A stretch of 64,000 nt of DNA from JAICTV01 sp035634055 (lineage in GTDB: Bacteria; Planctomycetota; Phycisphaerae; Tepidisphaerales; Tepidisphaeraceae), in contig DASQDR010000144.1 of the NCBI GenBank assembly GCA_035634055.1, forward strand, positions 1-64,000, read 5' to 3'. Both the position numbers and the translations under genes were made by a program. A model generated the notes under the pieces. It was not told the origin of the DNA, ran no database searches, and worked only from the letters and a program-made list of their open reading frames with translations. Of this stretch, positions 1-7,454 are shown piece by piece. Every line of letters starts with the position of its first letter. The stretch's first letter is position 1.

Positions 1-538
1 TGGTGGACAGTGGCACGATCCGCCGGATCGCCCCCGCGCGGGCGAGGCTGGCCAGGCTCGCCAGGCCCGGAGTCATCGCGCCGGCAATGCCGGGCGCGCC
101 CGCCTCCGGCGACATCGTCATGGCGCTGACCACCGCCCGCGCAGAGGCGCGCAGCTTCACGATCAGCATTCCCTCGTGGTACACCGCGCGCGTGGGCGGG
201 CGGAAGACGGGCGCCCGCGGCACCGCGCCGCTTCGCCCCCGCGCCGCTCCCTCGGGCCGCGCCGCCGCCACGCGCGATGCGGGCGGCGGCGCCGGCAGCA
301 GTCCGGCGTCGGGCGCGGGCGACCCCTCGGCGAAATGGGTCGCACCTTCCCCGTGCGGCAGGTAGTCAGCGTAGGGCAATACTCCTGTCAGTTCCTGTCC
401 TTCGAACGTCGTGTTCGCCGTCGCTAGCGGATTTGCTTCGTAGACGATTTCCAGCGGATGGTCCGCCGGAAGGGCGAACGTTCCCCTGCTGCGGGCGTCT
501 AGGGTCGTGGGACGCACGGTACGCGCTGCAAAGCTCAT
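1..538 (-). CDS. N-terminal part of an exported protein with a subtilase-propeptide-like segment (cut by left edge)
   Basis: An open frame of 179 codons runs from an ATG at 538 off the left edge with no stop. An AAGGAG Shine-Dalgarno sequence lies about 7 bases upstream, which fixes the start. The first 60 residues have no classical signal peptide. Residues about 75-115 are Ala/Pro/Arg-rich. Then comes a segment reading AVYHEGMLIVKLR, followed by an Ala/Gly-rich stretch and LASLARAGAIRRIVPL. A 'GELIVKL' strand followed by a short helix is typical of the propeptide of subtilisin-like proteases, so a secreted S8 peptidase is one possibility, but no catalytic residue is in view. The function call is inference; the existence of the gene is well supported by the start context and open frame. 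Confidence 0.5.
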   Translation of the reverse strand, partial: MSFAARTVRPTTLDARSRGTFALPADHPLEIVYEANPLATANTTFEGQELTGVLPYADYLPHGEGATHFAEGSPAPDAGLLPAPPPASRVAAARPEGAARGRSGAVPRAPVFRPPTRAVYHEGMLIVKLRASARAVVSAMTMSPEAGAPGIAGAMTPGLASLASLARAGAIRRIVPLST

Positions 539-622
539 CGCTCGCTCCTTCCCCTAGGCTGCCTCGCGTCCGGCCGCGGCTGCAACGTTGGCGATTGCGG
601 CGTGCGCGAAGCCTCTCGTGGA

Positions 623-2275
623 TCAGCCGCCGGCGGACGACGTGCTTGGTTGTTCAAGCTTCAGCGCCTGCTCGCCCAGCACTTTTGCGGCGGCGCGAGT
701 TGCGGTTTCGCCTTTGTCCTGCGTCCAGGTGGCGTCGTCCTGCTGCGATGTTTTGGCGACCGCCTCCGCCTGTAACACCGCCTCCAGGGCTCCTTGAATT
801 ACCCCCTGGACCTTGGCGCGCTGATCTTGCAGCTCCTGCACGCGCGCCTGCTGCGAGATCATGTTCAGCTCGGATCCGCCCCCGTCGCCGGTGCTGACCG
901 GGACGCCGAACACCTCCACCGCCGCCGCGAACGCTTTGCGGTAGATCATGCCGTTGGCGACGATGAACTTCGTCGGGTCGAACGTTGACGACTTCAGCAC
1001 CGGCATCGCCATGTTTTCAAGGTAGACCACCGAATCGAGGTTCCCCGGTCCGCCGCGCGAGCGGACGGAGTTCACGCGGTTCCAAAACATCGCCGCGTCC
1101 TTGCGGGTCAGCCGGGCGAGGGAGTCGCCGGCGGTGGTGATGACCTGAAACACTTCGTTGCTGATCGGGCCGACGTTGGCCCCGGACGTGATGCCGCCGA
1201 ACGTGATCGCCACCCCATTGCGCGCGCTGATCCTGGTCTCCAGATCCGCGAACAGCGCGACAAGCTCCGGCGCCTTCGCTTCGTCGGCCCCGCCCGGGCG
1301 AACGGCAGGCGCGCCGCCGGGCTTGATGAAGGGCGACTCCAGCCGAGCGAGGACATTCTCGGCGTCCGCGTCGGCGTGCATCAGGTCTTGCGCCGTCAGA
1401 TCGCTTCCGACGTGACGAAACGCGTTATCGATCCCGGCCGTTACCCTTTTCCGCTCCTGCTCCGGGAGAGTCGCCAGCAGCTCGCCCATCGACTGGAGAA
1501 GAAAGCGCAGGTGCTGCCGTGGGCCGGTCGCGCCGCCCTTGGCCTTGATCCGCTCGGCAAGCTGGCCCTGGATCCGCGGTCGATCGCCAGCTTCGACGAA
1601 GTCGGTCGCCCCCGCGAACAACTGCGCGTCGACCAGCGCCAGGTACGCGTCCGGTGGTCGCGCGGCCGCGACCCGTTCCAATGACTCCCGCAGCCGCGCG
1701 AGGGTGCGAGCAGCATGATGTAGCGGCTCCGAGACGTGCCCGCCTACCGGCAGATCATCGACGGCGGCCCGATACGCTTGCCACGCCGCCATCGCGTCCC
1801 GCCCTCGGGCCAGTTGTTGGTCGAAGTATTGCAGCAACTCTGGGATCGACTGCCGCCAGCCCTGGTAGCGCCCGATCATCTCGCGCAACTGTCCGGTGCT
1901 GCGCTCGACGTTCTCCATTACCGGCGCGAGCCTCGCCCGAATGGTCGCCAGCCGCGGTACGGACGGCTCCTTCACCGGATCGACCTTGAGGGGCGGGTGC
2001 GTCTCCATCGTGCGGCGGATCGCCAGCGGGCGGTCCAGCGCAAACTTGGCATCGGCCTCGGGGTACGCCTGGCGGTAACGTTCGGCGTCGAAGGTGTCCA
2101 CAGTCACCTTGATCGTGGAGTGCGTCGCCAGTTGCGCGCCGACGCCGGTGGCTGAGAGCGCGCCGATGGCGACTGCCGCGCCGGTGCCGGCGTCGGTGGC
2201 GCAGCCGCATGGCGCGACGAGGAACACGAGCGCGCACGCCGCCGTCATCGCCTGCCGTCCAAGGTGGAAACGCAT
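623..2275 (-). CDS. Putative lipoprotein of unknown function
   Basis: A 550-residue protein starting at an ATG with a GAGG ribosome site. The first 25 residues form a signal peptide (basic start, hydrophobic core, LVAPC), so Cys25 is the likely lipidated residue and the protein probably sits in a membrane facing the periplasm. The rest is mostly helical with several Arg/Ala/Leu-rich stretches (about 120-330), and the C-terminal 80 residues (QQARVQELQDQRAKVQG onwards) look like a coiled coil. I recognise no family. It lies 29 bases downstream of another lipoprotein gene on the same strand and the two probably form an operon. Confidence 0.6.
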   Translation of the reverse strand: MRFHLGRQAMTAACALVFLVAPCGCATDAGTGAAVAIGALSATGVGAQLATHSTIKVTVDTFDAERYRQAYPEADAKFALDRPLAIRRTMETHPPLKVDPVKEPSVPRLATIRARLAPVMENVERSTGQLREMIGRYQGWRQSIPELLQYFDQQLARGRDAMAAWQAYRAAVDDLPVGGHVSEPLHHAARTLARLRESLERVAAARPPDAYLALVDAQLFAGATDFVEAGDRPRIQGQLAERIKAKGGATGPRQHLRFLLQSMGELLATLPEQERKRVTAGIDNAFRHVGSDLTAQDLMHADADAENVLARLESPFIKPGGAPAVRPGGADEAKAPELVALFADLETRISARNGVAITFGGITSGANVGPISNEVFQVITTAGDSLARLTRKDAAMFWNRVNSVRSRGGPGNLDSVVYLENMAMPVLKSSTFDPTKFIVANGMIYRKAFAAAVEVFGVPVSTGDGGGSELNMISQQARVQELQDQRAKVQGVIQGALEAVLQAEAVAKTSQQDDATWTQDKGETATRAAAKVLGEQALKLEQPSTSSAGG

Positions 2276-2304
2276 GTTTGTCGTCCTCTTCGCTGACCGC
2301 TTGC

Positions 2305-3303
2305 CTACTGCGCCTGCTTGAGGCGCGCCAGCTCCGCCCGGGCTTCTTCAAAGCCCTTGTCCAGGTCGTCCTTGTTGAACTCTTTGGTGGACCCCAGCGA
2401 GCGCGCGGCCGACTGAGCGGCGCTCAGCAACGCCTGGCGGACCTGCTTGGGCGTCAGCGGCGTGACTGCCGCGGGTGCGGCGGGTGCCGGTGCGGCGGGT
2501 GCGGGTGCAGGTGCAACAGGTGCCGGCGCAACGGGTGCGGGTGCAGGTGCGACGGGTATCGGTGCGGCGGGTGCGGGTGCGTCCGGTGCCGGTGCGGCGG
2601 GTGCGGGCACGGTCGGTGCGGGCACGGTCGGTGCGGGCACGGTCGTCGCGGGCACAGCGGGTGCCGGTGCGGCGGGTGCGGGTTGCGGCGTGATCGCGGC
2701 GGGCGTACCCGTGTCGGGTAGCGACTCGTTCAACACCGCCGCCTGCTCCTTGAATTCCGCCGAGGCGCTTTCCGCCGCTTTCGTGAGGTCGGCTAGCCGC
2801 TGTCGCTGTTGCTCGCTTGCCTGGAAAACGGTGGCGCCGGCGGCGGCGGCGATGAGCCGGGCGACACCCTTGCCGGTCTCGTCGCTCTCGGCGAACAGCC
2901 TGACCTGCTCCGCCATCGCATCGGCGTTGGCGCCGTAGAGGACGGTGAAACGTTCCTCGTCGTTCATCACCTCCCACTGCCCGCTCGCCGGGTTGTAGCG
3001 TAGCTGGTAGCTGCCCACGCTTCGGGCGGTGCTCGCGCCCTCCCCTGCGCCTCCTGCCGTTGCCGTCGGCGGGTCCGGCTTCTTCACCTCGCCGAAAAGG
3101 TCGTGCAGCGCGTTGGCGGGATAGAAGCCGGCCTGGAACTGGCTCCTGACGTTGACCGACTCGCCCTCCACGGTAACGCGGTAGAAGGTCACGCGCGGCT
3201 TCTCGTCGGGATCGTCGAGGTCCGCCGCCGCGAAGTAGTACCGCATGTTCGCCTTGGTTCCGCAGCCGCCGGCGGCGACGGCGAGCGTAAGGACCAGCGC
3301 CAT
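2305..3303 (-). CDS. Putative lipoprotein with Pro/Ala repeat region
   Basis: From the ATG at 3303 this encodes 332 residues beginning with a short hydrophobic segment ending AAGGC, a lipobox. The open frame continues upstream to 3675 with no good ribosome site; a CTG at 3348 would add basic residues to the short n-region, so the true start is uncertain. Residues about 15-80 form a globular part (MRYYFAAADLDDPDEKP onwards). A middle part has a helix-rich segment, followed at about 205-285 by a low-complexity PAPxxP/VPAPT repeat that probably spans the cell envelope. The last 45 residues (LTPKQVRQALLSAAQ onwards) are charged and helical. No family is recognised. It sits directly upstream of the other lipoprotein gene. 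Confidence 0.5.
   Translation of the reverse strand: MALVLTLAVAAGGCGTKANMRYYFAAADLDDPDEKPRVTFYRVTVEGESVNVRSQFQAGFYPANALHDLFGEVKKPDPPTATAGGAGEGASTARSVGSYQLRYNPASGQWEVMNDEERFTVLYGANADAMAEQVRLFAESDETGKGVARLIAAAAGATVFQASEQQRQRLADLTKAAESASAEFKEQAAVLNESLPDTGTPAAITPQPAPAAPAPAVPATTVPAPTVPAPTVPAPAAPAPDAPAPAAPIPVAPAPAPVAPAPVAPAPAPAAPAPAAPAAVTPLTPKQVRQALLSAAQSAARSLGSTKEFNKDDLDKGFEEARAELARLKQAQ
2473..2690. repeat. Tandem GC-rich triplet/hexamer repeat coding a Pro-Ala linker
   Basis: Degenerate tandem copies of GGTGCGGGTGCA-like units. On the coding (minus) strand they give alternating Pro-Ala-Pro-Val/Thr. Such runs commonly vary in copy number. Confidence 0.7.
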
Positions 3304-3614
3304 CCACCCCGCGGGTAATGCGAACCCGCGCGCGTTCCGGGCATTCAGCGCGTCCGCCGTTCCCGCGGGATGGTGCGGGTGGAAACTCGCATCATCAGTT
3401 CGACGCGAGCTGCCGCACTTGGGGGACCCGTGCGGCCCGGGGAATGACGTGTGCTCCAGATGGTCCTCCCGAAAAAGGATCGTCGCGAGAGTTTCGGCCT
3501 GGGTTTCCGCGAAGGCAATTACCCTAAATAGGTGAGCTGTTAAGGCCTCGAACAGAGCGCGAAATGATCCCGACTTACGGGCCGACTGGCGACGTACGAA
3601 GCCTTGGCTGGACA
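3304..3614. other. Non-coding spacer (or 5' extension of the lipoprotein frame)
   Basis: 311 bases between the lipoprotein start and the end of the alpha-galactosidase gene. The lipoprotein frame stays open through it, but the encoded text is not protein-like. A comparatively AT-rich patch at about 3510-3545 (read on minus as CACCTATTTAGGGTAATTG) could hold the promoter of the lipoprotein pair. I see no other gene. Confidence 0.4.
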
Positions 3615-5801
3615 TCAGCTTTTCGTCCGCGAGAGCAGCACGGCGCGCCCGTCGAACGGCACCGGGTTCTCCCAAACCATCGCTGGCCCCATGTCAGCCG
3701 GCCGCGCGTTCGCGGGGAACTCGTGGGCCACCCGCCACGCCCCCGCGCCCGGCAGCGGAACCTCGATCCGCCCCGGCGGGTCGGCGAAGGTGTGGAGGAC
3801 GACCAGTGCGGCGTCGCCGGTGCCGGTGGCGGTGGCGGTGGCGTGGCGGACGACCGCCTGCCAGCCCGTTGGATGCCGCCAGCTCGCGCCCGCCTGACCG
3901 TGGCGGCGGCTCGTGCCGTGCTTGATGATGGGAGCGGCTTGTCGGTAAAGGCGCTGCGCCGCCAGCACCAGTTGCCACTGCGCGTCGGAGAGCTGCGCGA
4001 TGTCGCCGCTGAGGCACATTCGGCCGAGGAAGGTGGCCGCGAGGCTGTAGGCGAGCCGGCGGTCGCTGTCTGACGCGTGCAGCACGGCCCAGATCTGGCT
4101 CTGCCGCGGGAGCATCAGGCGGTGCAGGTTCGCCGCGATGAGCGGGATCTCGACCAGTTCGTGCGCGTCGGAGAAGGACGACATCGCCGTGCGCGCCAGC
4201 ATCGACGGCTCGAGGCGGTGGCCGCCGGAGGAACAGTTCTCGATCACCAGGTCCGGCAGGCGCAGGCGGATGCGGTCGAAGAGCTGGTAGAGGGCGTTAA
4301 CGTGCCGCCGCAACCCCTCGCCATGCGATTCGGCGCCGCCGTTCTCGCAGCCGATGCCAATCGTCTCGTTGTAGTCGACCTTGAGGTAGCCGAAGCCGCA
4401 GCGCTCGAGCAGGTCGATCACCTTCTTCGAGAGGTAATCGACGGCGAACGCGTCGTTCAGGTCCCAGAACCGCCGGCTGCGGACGGTGACGGGGATGTCG
4501 TCTCGGCGGAGGAGGTGATAGGCCAGCGAGAACGCCGCCGACGCATCGCCCACCGTTTCCATCTCGAACCACAGGCCGGGAATCATCCCGCGCTCGCGGA
4601 TGGCGGCGGCGGTCGCCTCCAGGCCGTGCGGAAAGAGCTTGGCGCTGGGGTGCCAGTCGCCGTGGGCGTTGCCCCAGTCGCCGCGGTCGCCCTTGTACCA
4701 GCCGGCGTCGATGACGAGGTATCTCGTGTCCGTCCCCTTCAGACGATCGGCGACGGCGACGACCTTGTCGTGGCTCGGGTCGCCCCACGTGGTGCACCAC
4801 TCGTTGAAGACGATCGGAAGGTCGCGCTCGACGGCCGGGTGCGCGTCGGCAGCGCGGTGCTGGACGGCCGTGAGGCGGTCGCACAGTTCGTCCAGGCCGC
4901 CGCGGACGCACGCGACGGTCGCAGGTGGCGTCTTCAGTGATTCCCCGGGCGCGAGCGTCTTGATCCAGTGGCCGAACTCGCGGTCGGCCAGCCCGCCGCT
5001 GATGCAGACGTCATCGTGCTGGCGGAAGACTTCCATCTGCCACGACCCCGCCCACGCCAGGTTCGCGCCCCAGCAGACGCCTGCGGCCACGTCCTCGACC
5101 GCCACGAACGGGAACCACCCGCGCACGGGCATGGACCCGATTTGCCCGAACCGCTCGCTGAACGCACCGGCGCCGCTCCAACTGCGCTCGAGGTGAAGCT
5201 CTTCAAGGGATCGCGTCTCCAGCCGCCCCTCCGCGCTCCAGACGGATCGGAAGCGGTGGACGCGCAGCCGCCCCGGCGCGTCGGCGGCGTCGAACGGCGT
5301 CAGGCCGCCGAGGGAGAAGCTGGTCAGCATCTCCAGTGTAACGGGGCGGTCGGACCTGTTGACGAAGGTCGTCGTCACCGCAGCGGCGGCGTCGCCGTCG
5401 TGCCACGCCAGTCGATGCTCGATCCGGCAGCCGTCAGCGGCGCGGAGCGTGGTGCATACCATCGTTCGATCGTCCTGGCGCGTCACGTCCTGCCGCTCGT
5501 GGCGGAAGCGATCGCTCGAAGGCGATGCACGCATGGTGCGACCCTGCGCGAAGGCGCCGGGGTAAGGGTCGCCGACGATCTTCACGTGTGCCAGCGGGTC
5601 GAGCACGATGGCCGGCGGGTCGCCCGCGTCGGGCATGGCGTCGATCTCCGGGAGCCCGCGCAGGCCTTGACGGCGAAGGGAAAGTTGTCCCGCCATCCCC
5701 GTCGGGTAGAGCAGCATCCCGACGCGGCCGGCGGCGTCGTCACGCTCGAAGCGGACGGTGGTATCGGCGATGTGGAAGGTGGAGAGGATCGTTCGTTGCA
5801 C
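3615..5801 (-). CDS. Alpha-galactosidase, GH36
   Basis: Hydrolyses terminal alpha-galactosides. From the GTG at 5801 it has 728 residues (a TTG at 5849 would add 16). The layout fits GH36: an N-terminal beta-sandwich to about residue 325, then a TIM barrel. In the barrel, YLVIDAGWYKGDRGDWG is the substrate-binding strand, D476 in LKVDYNE is the expected nucleophile, and D545 in SSFSDAHE after VIENCSSGG is the expected acid/base. A C-terminal beta domain closes the protein. No signal peptide is seen, so it is probably cytoplasmic, acting on imported oligosaccharides. It is the last gene of the minus-strand operon symporter-GH95-GH95-GH39-GH36 and lies 66 bases after the GH39 gene. Substrate specificity beyond alpha-galactosides cannot be read from sequence. 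Confidence 0.9.
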   Translation of the reverse strand: MQRTILSTFHIADTTVRFERDDAAGRVGMLLYPTGMAGQLSLRRQGLRGLPEIDAMPDAGDPPAIVLDPLAHVKIVGDPYPGAFAQGRTMRASPSSDRFRHERQDVTRQDDRTMVCTTLRAADGCRIEHRLAWHDGDAAAAVTTTFVNRSDRPVTLEMLTSFSLGGLTPFDAADAPGRLRVHRFRSVWSAEGRLETRSLEELHLERSWSGAGAFSERFGQIGSMPVRGWFPFVAVEDVAAGVCWGANLAWAGSWQMEVFRQHDDVCISGGLADREFGHWIKTLAPGESLKTPPATVACVRGGLDELCDRLTAVQHRAADAHPAVERDLPIVFNEWCTTWGDPSHDKVVAVADRLKGTDTRYLVIDAGWYKGDRGDWGNAHGDWHPSAKLFPHGLEATAAAIRERGMIPGLWFEMETVGDASAAFSLAYHLLRRDDIPVTVRSRRFWDLNDAFAVDYLSKKVIDLLERCGFGYLKVDYNETIGIGCENGGAESHGEGLRRHVNALYQLFDRIRLRLPDLVIENCSSGGHRLEPSMLARTAMSSFSDAHELVEIPLIAANLHRLMLPRQSQIWAVLHASDSDRRLAYSLAATFLGRMCLSGDIAQLSDAQWQLVLAAQRLYRQAAPIIKHGTSRRHGQAGASWRHPTGWQAVVRHATATATGTGDAALVVLHTFADPPGRIEVPLPGAGAWRVAHEFPANARPADMGPAMVWENPVPFDGRAVLLSRTKS

Positions 5802-5867
5802 GGGCGGCCTGTGCGATAAGCTTTGAGTCGTGACGCACGTGCGTGACAACCCACGCCGGCGGATGTT

Positions 5868-7448
5868 CTACACCTCGCGGATCAGCACGACCGCCCACGA
5901 GGTGATCGCGTGGCGCAGCGCGAACATGCCGGCGGCGTCGGCGCGGTGAGCAGCTTGATCGGTCGCCATCGCGGCGCGCTTCAGCGCCTCCGCCTGCTCG
6001 CGCGACAGCGGTTCCGGCTCGCCCATCGCGCGCCACGTGGCCAGCGCGTTGCCGTGGTCGCGGTCGAGCGTCTCGACGATCACCGATGCGCCGGGGCGAA
6101 GGCCGGTCAGCTCGATGACGAGCGCTTCCGGCTTCCCCGCCGCGAGCGTGCGGTCGGCCACGTCGCGCGCGTCGAAGGAGGCGGGCGCCGCCTGCGGCAC
6201 CTCCGGCGGGTAGTGGTACGCCAGCGCGGCCAGCTTGCGGGTCTTGCTGTCGCGCGTCACCACGCCGGCGGGCCCCTGGTGCAGCAGCTCGTCGCCAAGG
6301 GCGTTGAGGAACCGGTACGCGTGGAACGCGGGCTTGGCGATCCCCTGGTAGTTGATCATCCCGAACCCGCCGTGGAACGCGGTGTCGCCGGCGCCGCCTT
6401 CCTCGAACACGTCGGTGAACGTCCAGTAGCTGAGCGAGTCGACCAGGCCGATCGATTCCAGGTTTGCCTTCACCACGAACGTCGCCGCCTGGAGGTAGTC
6501 GTGCGTGTGGTCGCGCGGCGAGGGGCTGGAGCTCCACTCCGTCAGGTGGATCTCCGCGCGCGGGAACGCGCTGGCGTCGATCATCCGGCGGAGCAGGCCC
6601 AGGTCGCGCGCCGTCGCGCCCGCGCCGCGCGTGGATTTCACCGTCTCCCCGTGCGCGTCCAGCGCCCAGTCGGTCGGATACGGGTGGGTCGAGACGAAAT
6701 CCACCGGCAGCCCTTCGCGGCGGCAGAAGGCGAGGAAGTCCGCCAGCCAGACCGGCTTCCAGTCCAGCGCGTCTAGGTCATCGGCCTCCAGCAGGACGCG
6801 GTGCTGCGACAGGTCCTCGGTCTCGCCGTCGAAGCGCGCGTCCGGAACGAAGTTGCTGGTGGCCGGCCCGCCGACGCGGAGCTGCGGGTCGACCGACTTC
6901 ACCGCGCGCCCCGAGGCGCGGTACAGCTCGAAGTACTCGCTGCGCGTGCCGCGGAAGAACGGGTGGAGGTTCGGCTCGTTCCAGACCTCGAAGTACCAGC
7001 GCCGCACCTCCTCGATCCCGTAGCGATCGACGCAGTTGGCGACGAGCCGGCGGACGAGCTCCTCCCACTTCGCCAAGTCCGTCGGCGGCGAGCCGTGGCC
7101 CTTCCACCAGAAGACCGTTTCCTTCTCGCGCGCCATCGCGCCGGGGCAGAAGCCGAGCTCGACGAACGGACGGATGCCCGCGTCGAGCAGGCGGTCGAAC
7201 AGCTCGTTGACGTACTGGAAGTTGTAGACCGCGCGGCCGGCCTCCTCGCGGTAGACGAACATGTCGTCGTGAAACAGCCCGTGGAAGCGGACGTAGCGGA
7301 ACCCGCAGGCGCCGACGACCGTGCCAAGCTGCTCCTGCCACGCCGCGCGGAGCCCCTCGTTGGCCCGGCCCGCGCCGACGCAGGTGCTCCAGAAGTGCGC
7401 CAGCGGTCGGCCCGGCTGCTGCGCGTCGGCTTTGAGTTCAATGGGCAT
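5868..7448 (-). CDS. GH39 family glycosidase (beta-xylosidase-like)
   Basis: A 526-residue protein with the GH39 (clan A) barrel. The acid/base Glu158 is in WNEPN and the nucleophile Glu304 is in EIHLTEWSSS. LGTVVGACGFRYVRFHGLF near the N-terminus matches the family's opening strand. GH39 includes beta-xylosidases, alpha-L-iduronidases and some alpha-L-arabinosidases; bacterial forms without a signal peptide are usually beta-xylosidases, so that is the best guess. The C-terminal 130 residues form the usual beta-sandwich. The gene starts 6 bases after the stop of the upstream GH95 gene, so it is translationally tied to the operon. Confidence 0.85.
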   Translation of the reverse strand: MPIELKADAQQPGRPLAHFWSTCVGAGRANEGLRAAWQEQLGTVVGACGFRYVRFHGLFHDDMFVYREEAGRAVYNFQYVNELFDRLLDAGIRPFVELGFCPGAMAREKETVFWWKGHGSPPTDLAKWEELVRRLVANCVDRYGIEEVRRWYFEVWNEPNLHPFFRGTRSEYFELYRASGRAVKSVDPQLRVGGPATSNFVPDARFDGETEDLSQHRVLLEADDLDALDWKPVWLADFLAFCRREGLPVDFVSTHPYPTDWALDAHGETVKSTRGAGATARDLGLLRRMIDASAFPRAEIHLTEWSSSPSPRDHTHDYLQAATFVVKANLESIGLVDSLSYWTFTDVFEEGGAGDTAFHGGFGMINYQGIAKPAFHAYRFLNALGDELLHQGPAGVVTRDSKTRKLAALAYHYPPEVPQAAPASFDARDVADRTLAAGKPEALVIELTGLRPGASVIVETLDRDHGNALATWRAMGEPEPLSREQAEALKRAAMATDQAAHRADAAGMFALRHAITSWAVVLIREV

Positions 7449-7454
7449 GGCGTC

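Noticed and set aside
3304..3675. Upstream start of the lipoprotein at 3675
   Set aside because: It would overlap the end of the alpha-galactosidase gene and put about 120 non-protein-like residues in front of the lipobox.
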